Assembly: GCA_021234155.1 (NCBI GenBank)
Contig: JAJEKV010000061.1
Location: 3,311,950-3,375,949, forward strand
Direction: 5' to 3'
DNA from: Isoetes taiwanensis
Taxonomy: Eukaryota > Streptophyta > Lycopodiopsida > Isoetales > Isoetaceae
Length of the DNA: 64,000 nucleotides
The position numbers were made by a program, and so were the translations under genes. This document shows, piece after piece, positions 10,600-20,829 of this stretch. Below the pieces are notes generated by a model. That model did not search any database. It worked only from the letters and a program-made list of their open reading frames with translations, and had not been told where the DNA came from. Positions within the stretch are counted from its first letter, which is position 1, and every line of letters begins with the position of its first letter.

Positions 10600-12384
10600 A
10601 TCTCCCTATTTAATCAATCAGGATTAAGAATTTTTTCCCTTAAACAGCTTGCAAATTAATGATCCTTGACATGTCTTTGCCCTTGTCGCCGATTCTCGAT
10701 TTGCATTTGCAAGTTTTGCATTTGTTCTGCGCTAGCTCGATTTAGATCAGTAAGTTGGTTCTCTATAGGTTTGGAAGCTTAAGAAGGCTTGCAACATAGA
10801 GGATTCTAAAGTTTTCCTCATTGTGTCAAAATTATCCTCCTCCAGATTGGCATTATTAGCAGCATGATGAGGACTGGATAGATGTTTTTGTTCCCTAGGA
10901 AGTGGTTCCATCTGGAGAATATAAAAAAATTTATACTCAATGAACTCTCTAAATGTCTTGAAATAAATCAAGCTATCTGAACTTTCAAAACAGATCCCTA
11001 TCATGTTTTTGCTCCCATGATTCTTGTAGAGGCCATGACATAGTCACCACATTCCTTGTTTATTATCTCTGCCCCATTCATTCAATTTATCGTCTTACAT
11101 CCATTAAGCGACCATATCATGAACTATGTTAATTAGCTAATATCACACAGAATTTAAACATTAACAGTTAGCAAACCACCAGCTGCCCACTCCAGTCTTA
11201 CACTTGTAAGACCTGCCTCTACTCCTTGAGTTTCCTCAAGTTGGAAGAGGAAGCAGCATGTTTCTTAACATAGCCATATGCAACCCACTGGTGGATTGAC
11301 CCCCCCACAATCATAACTTCGCTACTTCGGGTTTCACGGGTTCCACGGGCTCCACTTATATGTCCAGCGTGTCCTGCGTGTCCAGCGTTTTGCCCTGCTA
11401 TAATTGTGTCAGGTCCGCATAGGCATATCCTATGTGTTTACAATGCTTACTGTTAATTGTAGTCAATCTATGATACGGTTATAATTTATTTTTTTATTTT
11501 TTATTTTTTTTTTAACATTCCAATATTGCAAGTCCATGTACATACAAACATTAACCCCAAATTAATCACCAAGAAAAATTAGAGGTTATGTCATGGTCCT
11601 CCATCATGGCTAGAAGCAATTGTTATGAATGTAACAATTGTGTCGGAATGGTTTTTAACAATGAATATTTTGTGGCATGTACAAACCCTAACAAAAGACA
11701 AATTATTGCCTTCCATGACCATTACTCATTAAGCACGCTGACATTGTCTATTGCTTCATCTCTAACTATTGTACTGATGGAAAAATAGTGAGTTGCTATT
11801 TTCTTTGTGACAAGAAGATTCTAGGTTAAAAGATCCAATTTTTCAATTACATGGTGAATTCTTCGAGGAGGTGACAAAGTACTAGATGTCAAAAGGAAAC
11901 AGATAAAGACCCTTAACACAAAGCCGTAATAACACAAGTTCTGTCTACACTAAATGGTAAACAATCTAAAGCTACCCTTAATACGTTATTGTTCTTTGTT
12001 ACACGGTACTTTGTCCCCTGAGTCTTGATGCAATCATACCTCCAATACAACCTCGTTTATGGATAGGAAATAGCAACTATATTCAATGGATTGTACCTAC
12101 CAATACTACACTATAAGATTCTACCACAGGTTCCATAGTGGAAAGTACTCCAGTTAGGAAAAAGGAAATAGCCCTAGTACTTGGAAATAGTAAATTAGCA
12201 TTGAAAGTTATCTTGTGATAGCTTGCCTTGGAAACTTTCCGCTATATTGTATCACCGTCTCATAGGCCAGTTGGCCTCCGTGGACGTTAAAATATCCTTC
12301 CTTCCTTCCTTCCTATAAAGTCATTGTGAATAAAGATAACTTTGAATTCATTTTTTTTTAATTAACTAAGTTCAACCCGTGACT

Positions 12385-12397
12385 GGCTCTGATACCA
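12385..12397 (-). other. Element A primer-binding site (initiator tRNA-Met)
   Basis: The minus strand reads TGGTATCAGAGCC, the standard plant initiator tRNA-Met complement, four bases from the 5' LTR. It fixes the element's orientation as minus. Confidence 0.9.
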
Positions 12398-12401
12398 ATT
12401 T

Positions 12402-12472
12402 TGTGACGGTCCTTCGCCCGACACTTGCTGTTATGGAAATACTTCACACAGAGCCTAAGATCTCACATCACA
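12402..12472 (-). repeat. Element A 5' LTR (71 bp)
   Basis: Terminal direct repeat beginning TGTGACGGTCC and ending ACATCACA on the plus strand, followed by target duplication ATTAG. It is close to its partner at 7381-7450. Confidence 0.9.
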
Positions 12473-12856
12473 ATTAGGGCGAATTTGGGATCTCAAAATA
12501 GCCTCATACCGCCTATTCCATGACATATTTTTGCTTCTTTTCAACAACGCCATGTAGGATACCCACTTCTCATAATTGTAGATAGAGGTATCCTACTAGG
12601 GACTCGTGAGAATTGCACATTAATGCTGCGAATTTTTATTTTTTCTTTTATTCGTCAAAATAACAAAACCACGGGTGCTCTAAAATGCTTGTGCCATGAT
12701 GACGAAATCTGTTTTAGAATGTCTTTTCAAGGTTATTAGAAGTTGCACATCTTCCTTAGTCGGATTTTTGGTTTTTGCCCATATTGCACATGAAGCCACC
12801 ATCTCTTCGTTATGAGTCAAAACATTTTTACGCAATAGAATAAAAAATGAGCCTTA

Positions 12857-14502
12857 ATGATCAAGAATGTAGGGAGGAGATTCTTTGAGAGGGCTGATTC
12901 GATATTTGCTGTTATGCAACAAGCACCTATTTCTATTCAACTAATGCAAGCATCAACTCTCGTACCACAAGTTCCAATGATGCCACAAACTCCAGTGGTT
13001 CAACAAGCTCTAATGAGTTCCATACAAATGGGGCAGCCAAAACAGGGATGGTATCTAAGTAAGGCTCATTTATATTGCAAGTTATGTGATAAATTCAAGC
13101 ATGATGAGAGTACTTGTTGGGAAATTCATGGGAAATCAGAATGGGCAACCAATAAGTATCCACCAAGGCAGCAAGTGTTTGAGTCAATGCCTCTTCCTAA
13201 TAATGATGCTCGCATTCAAGATGCAAAGTACATTGAAAATCCTCAATTTAAGGTTCTTATTGAGGAACTTAAGAAGCAAGAGAAGGCAAAATCAGTAGTG
13301 AATTGTGAATTTGTTGAGGTGGAGGATGACAGATTTCAGCAAGAACAAGAGATCGAAGAAGAAAATGCGGTTACAAGATTTAAAAAAAGGGTAGTCCAAG
13401 AACAAAGAGTAGTGCCGATAGCGGAGAAGACTAAAAGCTCTTTGCCAAAGGCTTTGCTGGGACATGCTTTAACGGTGTCAACACCTAAGAAGGTGCAACA
13501 ATATGCTACCCACTGTACAGTTTCAGTTTATAGAAGAAAATCAGCCCATATTGACGCCTCCTATGGTGGAGGAGGATATTCATAATGAACATGATGTGAT
13601 CAGCCAGATTTTGGCTATTAAAATCACACTTACTTTTGAGCAATTGATGCATTATTCTCCTAATTTGTTGCAAGAGTTAAGAGAAAGAAGAAAATCAAAA
13701 ATTTCAGCCAGCATTTTTTTCTTTTCTTTTTTGGAAGGCATGGTTGGTGGGACTTGCACCCACCCATGTCCAACAAATTCTCTCAAACGATAGAAACAAA
13801 AGTATAACAGAGCCAGAAACTCGGCAATCCAAGGGTCCAGGGCCATTTCTTTGTGATGTGAATATCAATGGATACTTAATCAAAGGATCCACCATAGATA
13901 GGGGCAGTAGAGTGAATGTAATGCCTTACTATATAATACTTCAAGTTGGATTGAAAATGATGGAATTGACAACTATGATGCTCAAAGCATTTAATCAACT
14001 GAAGGTGCAGCCTATTGGAGTTATAAAAAATGTTTTGTGCAATTTATATGAGGTGGAAGCAATTTTGAATTTCATAGTTTTGAAATTTTCAGAGAGTGTG
14101 AATATTGAAACTTATATTTTGTTGTTGAGTTGCACATGATTAGATGCCATACAAGCTGAAACTTCATGCAGGAAACATGAAATAGACATCTTTCAAGGGG
14201 AATGCAAGGTTATTATAGATCGTCCTCTGATATCAGCAAATGGTGCCTTTCTTTACAATCGTTCTTTGAGCAGCCTGCAAATAGACATTAGTAAGGAGGA
14301 TGCTATAGTGTCAGAGCAGCAAGGCCTTAGTTGTTTTCATGTCTTGAAAGTGGGTGAGAAGGAAGATAAGATTTTGTACAAGTGGTTAAAAGTTACCCAA
14401 GTTTCAAAAATATGTCATTTGCAGCAGGGAATGGCAGACAAGTATCTTCAAAGACTTGAAAGTATTGGTGAAAATGAATTACAGGAGACTCTACAAACAT
14501 GA
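12857..14502 (+). pseudogene. Ty3/gypsy gag-protease remnant
   Basis: 12857-13585 encodes a gag-like protein with a zinc knuckle CKLCDKFKHDESTC (C-X2-C-X4-H-X4-C). From 13820 a shifted frame encodes a retropepsin-like domain: VNINGYLIKGSTIDRGSRVNVMP, with Asp-Arg-Gly-Ser in place of Asp-Thr/Ser-Gly-Ser. The fold continues to an LLL end near 14130 and past a stop to 14502. No RT, integrase or LTR is visible nearby. It is an old fragment, unrelated in sequence to element A. Confidence 0.65.
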
Positions 14503-14947
14503 GGGAGGAGTAAATACAAAATTTCATTAATGAGACTTTATTTCAGCAATGTATTTATTGATCATGATCAAGTAGGGATGTTGATTTCGACATCAAGCAT
14601 GGATGGAACAAACAGAAATCAGGTAAATCTAACTAGATCTCACATGGTTGAAGAGTATGAGTATATTTTTATGTAAAAGTGATTAATTTGGGCATTATCA
14701 TAAGTAAAAAGTTGATCAATGCATGAGTTTGAGACCTTTTTATATATGTGAAATGTTTTTGGATGATGGTGAACCATTATTATGTGAGTTAGAAGTGGAA
14801 AGCATTGATATTTTAGCATTTGAGCACTCTAAAGATATATTACATGCTTTTGAATTTAGTGACATGCATGATTGACACTTCCAGCTTTGAGACATGTCTA
14901 CCAGTTGAGCATGATTTTTACATGCCTCAAATGGAGAAATTTGCTCT

Positions 14948-15027
14948 CTTTGATGATTTGGCACTACACTGTGGGTTACAATTGCTACTTTGATGATTTG
15001 GCACTACATTGTGGGTTACAATTGCTA
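14948..15027. repeat. Tandem duplication, 40-bp unit x2
   Basis: 14948-14987 and 14988-15027 are identical except for one base (CTTTGATGATTTGGCACTAC...). Confidence 0.9.
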
Positions 15028-15294
15028 ATTTTTGATGATCATGACTGAAGTGTGCATAGAATGATCCACATTTCAGCTTTGTAGCAGTCTAAAGAAGTCT
15101 GAGAATCAAGAAAAATTAGTTCCTTGCATGTTTGAACATGGAAGTGTGGAAGGGTTGAGTAAATTTAAGCATACCTATGTGATAAGGGATGGAAAATTGA
15201 ATTGGAGTTGATTGAAAATCTTTAAAAATCTTCCTAGGGCAATGGAAGCCGCTGCAGGTAAAAATTCTCCCCCCTCCCAAATATGTTTTCCACG

Positions 15295-15353
15295 AAACAT
15301 TATCTGGGGTTCGGGTGGCTCGCCAAGGCCTTACCCCACATAAAACATTATCT
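15295..15353. mobile_element. 37-bp insertion flanked by 11-bp direct repeats
   Basis: AAACATTATCT occurs at 15295-15305 and again at 15343-15353, enclosing 37 bp that begins GGGGTTCGGG. The variable-length duplication resembles a target-primed (SINE/LINE-type) insertion, but the insert is too short to classify. A simple slippage duplication would not explain the unrelated insert. Confidence 0.4.
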
Positions 15354-15603
15354 TTAACATAGTCATGATAACATTCACCCCATCATGAGTTGTGGTGTAG
15401 GTGCATTGCATTTTATTTCTCTTTGTCAACTCACTCTTGTAGGGTAGATTTATGTAAATTTGGAATTCATGAATTTGTAAGTGTGAGACTTGAGATGTTT
15501 CGATAATATGAGAAGGTCATAATGATGTGTGCTTAAATCATAGCCATAAAATGTGTGCCTTATCATGATTCAAAAATGACATGGCGCTGATACAAATGCT
15601 AAC

Positions 15604-17282
15604 TGTGACGTCCCCTACTCGTATACGGTGCACTCACCGCATACAAACAGGAGTTCATCCCCCATACCAGCTCCATGCCGATACAGGGCCCTCCACATGA
15701 CACTGCAACCGTGACGGGTTCTAGTGGGAAGAGTGAAGGGGTCATTTTACCCCGTCTCCCTCAGGGCCTACCTAGCTGCGGAAGCATAAACACACATGTC
15801 AGTAGTACATACATCAACATCATATGACCATCACGAAGGATGGTCCTCCACATATCTGCATAGATAAAGATCAGCACATCACATGGGGAATCCTACCCAA
15901 GGCTCAGACACAGGGATGGACTGACAAGCTTGGGTCACCAGAGGTCATTGCAGACAGAATTCATGGCAATGGATTTGGCTGGCATAAGAACATGGCTTAG
16001 GGTTGTCCACTCCATCCGCCCCTCCTGTGCACACTTTGCAGAGTAGGTTGAAAAGTGTTGGGACCTGACTGTAGCCCGCCGGATGCATAGCCAAAGGGGC
16101 TATTCCTGGGTTACATCTCCCCAGGTCCGATGGGGCAGGTAGGGATCACTCCCTCCAGAGATCTACGTGCTGACTCAAGGTGACTAGAGGGCCACTGCCC
16201 TTATTCGACTGAACCCACTGGAAAGTCATAAACACCACTTCACGGGTGTCGAGCCCATGCCTTGCCCGCACTCAGTGGCAAGCCATTGGACCTAGTCACA
16301 ATGATCCCTGGTAGACCTCTCACACCAGAGGGGTCGTTCAAGAGTCAGAACACGAACCTCCTTCTTAGCCAGTCTGGCCCCTTCACCCACAACCAGGTGT
16401 GGTTCTTGTACACAGGCCGAATCTATAGTGTGCTAGAGAGGCTAATCTAGGAGCATCTACTACCAAGCTTTAGGTCTCTACCCCCCTTCCCAATACAAGG
16501 AGTTCATAGAGATACATCATCCATATACATCACAGAAGAACTAAAGAACTAGATCTAATCTATATCATAGAGTTAGGTTCTTTAGTTAGAGTCTGGTATC
16601 TAGAGATCTAGATGGCTGCTATGGGCAATTTATTAGGCTAAACCTACTGGTTCTATGACTAAAAGAGGGTTTAAGCTATTAAATTGCCTAAATACCTGAT
16701 CCTTGAGTTCCTCCTCCTGACCTGAGTTCGACCATCCTGCTGAAATGCTCGAATCAAGGAAAACTAATGATGCAGTTCTCTCAGACAGAGTCTGGGAGGC
16801 GGTTTTGGCTCTTGAGGCAGCCAAAACAGAGCTCTAAAACCCTAGAAACGAAAAATGGGCAAGTTAGGGTTTTCCCTCCTAAATAGACATGGGGTTGGCT
16901 AGGGTTTCCAATTATCCCCTTTAGGCATGTGGGATAATTGGGAATGCGCCCACATGCCTTTAATGGCTAGGTGGCAAAATGTGCCCACATGGAAAGGTGT
17001 GCCCACATTAATGTGCATATTGGTAAATGTGCACATTAATTGCACACTTGGTATGGCCCACTTGGCATAAAGTGTCCACATGGGAAAATGTGCACCTAGA
17101 TAAATGTGCACATGGTTAAATGTGCACATTAATAAATGCACACTCCTTGCAAGTTGCCCCCTAGGGGCTACCCACCTGGCTACACGCCGGGCGTACACGC
17201 CGGGTCGGGGGGCGTAATGCAGGATTGGCAGGCGATGCGATAATGCCCCGGGACCGTGATATCTCGTCTTTGGAACGTCACA
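15604..17282 (-). repeat. Element B 3' LTR (1,679 bp)
   Basis: Full LTR with inverted termini TGTGACG/CGTCACA. It is non-coding; the short frames inside recur only because the LTR is duplicated. From about 16970 to 17140 it holds a cluster of AATGTGCACAT-like motifs, which may be regulatory. Confidence 0.9.
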
Positions 17283-17295
17283 TTCTCCCCACCTT
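17283..17295 (-). other. Element B polypurine tract
   Basis: The minus strand reads AAGGTGGGGAGAA directly before TGTGACG of the 3' LTR. A related GGTGGGGAGA tract lies about 40 bases further upstream. Confidence 0.8.
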
Positions 17296-18555
17296 GAAAT
17301 GATGTTGTCCGCAGCATCGTGGGTCTCCCCACCTTGGGATCTTCCTAACCTGCAATCAACCTGATGCATACGATATACTACTATAATACTTACACATTTA
17401 TTAAGATTACCTTAAGGTAATATTTTTAATCATTATTATGCCATTACATTATCAAATAACTTGTCAATTCGTAACTTCTATTAAAACAAGGTACTTAACA
17501 GTCTCCGTTATCACAACATTTAGTTTATCACAATTTAACACTTTCATATACAATTATTATTTAAGGTACTCTTCATTCCTTGCAACACATTCCAACAAAA
17601 TTTGTGTTGCAAGTCTTCGCACCTTAAAATCCTGCATTAATTTTACAATATTTATAATTACACACTTACTATCTTAATTATTAGAATTACTCTAAGGTAA
17701 TGTTTAAGACATTACTGTACTATTTCATTATCCAATTAACTTATCACTTCATAACTTAATCCACGCAAGGTAATTATTAACCTTACTTAATACAACATTT
17801 AAGTTTATCAAAGTTTATCAATTTCATACAAAATTTACACTTCTAAGGTACTCTTCATCCCTTGCAACACATTATAACAAAATTTGTGTTGCAAGCCTTC
17901 GTAGTTCGACCTCCTTGCCTTCCGGAGCGCTCTATTGGCCTGCAGGTCGACACTACCTATTATTAATTATTAATAAAATTTTGGTTATATGGTGACCACC
18001 CCACCTATCTACATGGATGCATGGCTAATCTCCCGGCGTAGGAAGAGGGTGAATCTTCCATTATGGCCGCGGAGACAGCGCCTATATGCCTATATGCCGC
18101 TCATGCCTACACCTCTAGTTGCCCAGCGTGGAGGATATCCTTCCCGTATATGGGGCGTGAAGGATAGATTCCTCCTATCAAAGCATATATGGGGCTAAAG
18201 ATGCCTTTCCTATCAATGCATCTCTCAATGACCTCCTTTCTCTCGAGGTCGTCTACTTCCGTGGGACAGAAGTAGACTTTCTAATCGACCTTCCACTCAT
18301 CCAAGCGAAAACGCGGTCATGCCTACATTGACATTAGATCACCGTAGTGGTCCCATCATTGGTAAATACGCATGCAACCCATACCTGGCATAGGTTGCAT
18401 GCGTAGATTAATCTTAACTACACATGAATCTAAACACAAATCGACATGCCTGAGCCGATTTTTGCTGGCTCCTTTAATGCATGTGATTAACATAATTACC
18501 CTAAGGTAATATTTATGAATTAACATTATCATAGTATCGGACACTTTAGCCTTAG
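17296..18555 (-). other. Element B interior: no gene recognised
   Basis: AT-rich DNA with internally repeated phrases. ACTCTTCAT.CCTTGCAACACAT...ACAAAATTTGTGTTGCAAG occurs near 17565-17613 and again near 17848-17897, each with surrounding similarity. No coding domain is seen. Confidence 0.5.
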
Positions 18556-19276
18556 TGTATTTTTTTATTTATAGTCCAAGCTAGACTAGTCTTGTCACTA
18601 GAATATCATCTTGTACAGACTAGCTAGAATATCCCACCGCTGGTCAAGGCAGCCAAAGTGGAGGACATGTATAGGCTTTTAAGTTCTACCATGTCGGGGA
18701 TCATCATCGTATAACCCCAGTAACCAACTCCCAAAGCTAAACATACACTGGCCAGGTTTGAACCCCTGACCAAATGCACATTTATTTTGGCATTACTAGG
18801 CCTATACCAACTCACCACACATCCGTTGGGGGGCAAAACTTTAGCCATACATGCACACTTTGTAGGCAGGATACCTCCTAGCCTTAGGATGTCACAGGTA
18901 TTTTTGTATTTTTTTATTTATAGTCCAAGCTAGACTAGTCTTGTCACTAGAATATCATCTTGTACAGACTAGCTAGAATATCCCACCGCCGGTCAAGGCA
19001 GCCAAAGTGGAGGACATGTATAGGCTTTTAAGTTCTACCACGTCGGGGATCATCATCGTATAACCCTAGTAACCAACTCCCAAAGCTAAATATACACTGG
19101 CCAGGTTTGAACCCCTGACCAAATGCACATTTATTTTGGCATTACTAGGCCTATACCAACTCACCACACATCCGTTGGGCAAAACTTTAGCCATACATGC
19201 ACACTTTGTAGGCAGGATACCTCCTAGCCTTAGGATGTCACGGGTATTTTTGTATTTTTGTTTATGGTCCAAGCTT
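18556..19276 (-). repeat. 349-bp tandem repeat (2.1 copies) with tRNA-like A and B boxes
   Basis: Units start at 18556 and 18905 and a partial third starts near 19250. On the minus strand each unit carries GTGAGTTGGTATAGGCC (A-box-like, 18799-18815 in copy 1) and, about 35 bases downstream, GGTTCAAACC (B-box-like, 18755-18764). It then ends in an A-rich tail. That is the promoter layout of a tRNA-derived SINE. The tandem arrangement with no obvious target duplication leaves open whether it is a SINE that was later duplicated. Confidence 0.55.
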
Positions 19277-20829
19277 TTTCCGGCTTTGCAATATTTAACG
19301 ACTTTTAGATCGCGATTATTTAAACAATAACCCGGCTTTAGACCTATTGTTACATAGACAAGGTTTTTTTAATTATCATACACAAGAATTAGATTTGCTT
19401 CTTATTCTCTTCCTTGGGTCCTGCATTACCCTTGGAAGTATATCTCTAAGATGCACTTAAGTATATCCGAATTCTATTTTCTATTTATATTTATAAGGAC
19501 CCCGAGGTCCTATAGCTATCCTTGGAAGGAATTGCATCCTTGCGAAGGATTAATTAACATGCTACCTCACATTATTGTTGTTATTTAACTTATTTCCCTA
19601 TGATACATATACATACAACAATTTCTATCCAGTTATTAGGATCTATATTTAACTTATCAATAAGACACATTAAAGCTTATAATACATGCGCACACCTTAC
19701 CTAAGGCTAGAACGCATCCACCCATTGAGCCGGCGTCGAGTAATTTTGGAGATGACTTGGTCGTTGCATTGCTCCCATATATTTGCTCCACTTCATTGGT
19801 GTAGTTAGCTACTATGTCAGTCTCGCACGTTGAAGGCCTTCTGAGCTATCTATCTATCTATCTTACGCTCTATTCGCTTCGGCCATTGCCGGAGTGAACT
19901 CTATTCTACGGGTCAGTCAATTCGATGCAAGTACGTTCAATCATAAGATTGCGCCCTCCCACTTTCTTCGAAAAGAAAATGGTCCTGCACCCCTTCAATG
20001 ACGTTGTACACAACATCATATCTGTTCTCTCCCCTTAAGAGGTTATACGCTTCTTACTTAGCGCATTAATTTACTAGCCTTAGCTGACATATATAACCAT
20101 CTAAGATAGATGCACATGTTATGTTGTCATTTATTTCAATATAGTTATGGGTTACCTATCTAGTTAGAACGATTCTAAACCATAAGGTTTTGTCATGACG
20201 AGAATTCCTTTTGTCTCAAAAGGCTATTTGATTACTATAATTCTTATTTTAGATGTACCTTACATGTATTATTCTTTTATTTCTAGAGATTCCCCCTTTC
20301 TTAGCTATTTAAACTCTTGGAATATTCCTACCAATTGAATTGATGCCATCGTAACAAGTTGGCCGGACTTGTTAGATTACCTCTTTTCTTTCGGTTGGAT
20401 TATTCTTTTGGAGGTGCTAGATTTATACATGGTCAACAATTATCCTAGTAATGATTCCTTCTTAGCGAGGAGATCAATCTCACCAAGTGGTTTCAATACG
20501 TTGGATGACTGTTAACAATTGTGTATAATTTTAGTTACTCCTATGCATTTCCTTCCCAATCTTGACGCTTAGCTCAATATTGGGGCGATCCTTTCAGCGA
20601 GAATATCTGGTAATGCCTTCTAATCCCAATATGGATGTTACCGTCCATACATTTAACCTACTAGGCCCCATGGCCTCAGATGCTTGAGCTTGCTAGAAGC
20701 TCATCCACTCGTTGCCTGCTTGAAGTAGCAAGGTAACGTTCTCCCGAGTCGCTCGATACTTCAGTCCCCTTGACGGTGGCTCCTCTTTGATGTAGAGGGC
20801 GACTTTGATGGCGTAGTTGATCACTTGAA
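19277..20829 (-). other. Element B interior: no gene recognised
   Basis: Mixed-composition DNA without an open frame or motif that I can name. It lies between the tandem repeat and the gag-like region. Confidence 0.45.

Larger units (their letters stand above)
7381..12472 (-). mobile_element. Element A: Ty3/gypsy chromovirus with 70/71-bp LTRs
   Basis: The element lies on the minus strand and is bounded by direct repeats at 7381-7450 and 12402-12472. Both start TGTGA and end TCACA, and they differ by three substitutions and one indel. An exact 5-bp target duplication, ATTAG, lies at 7376-7380 and 12473-12477. A primer-binding site complementary to initiator tRNA-Met (GGCTCTGATACCA on the plus strand, 12385-12397) lies four bases inside the right LTR. 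A purine-rich tract (AAAGGGGATAAGAA on the minus strand) abuts the left LTR. Gag, protease, RT, integrase and chromodomain remnants follow in chromovirus order. RNase H and the first part of integrase are deleted. The LTRs are far shorter than usual for coding gypsy elements, which is the notable point. Confidence 0.9.

Noticed and set aside
13715-13795. SINE inserted in the gag-protease remnant (T-rich tract plus GGTGGGACTTGCACCC, B-box-like in reverse)
   Set aside because: No clear A box and no target duplication, so the evidence is too weak to call.
16899-17369. 156-codon minus-strand frame, with a partial twin at 26593-26790
   Set aside because: It lies mostly within the element B LTRs, and the resemblance only reflects LTR duplication. 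There is no domain.
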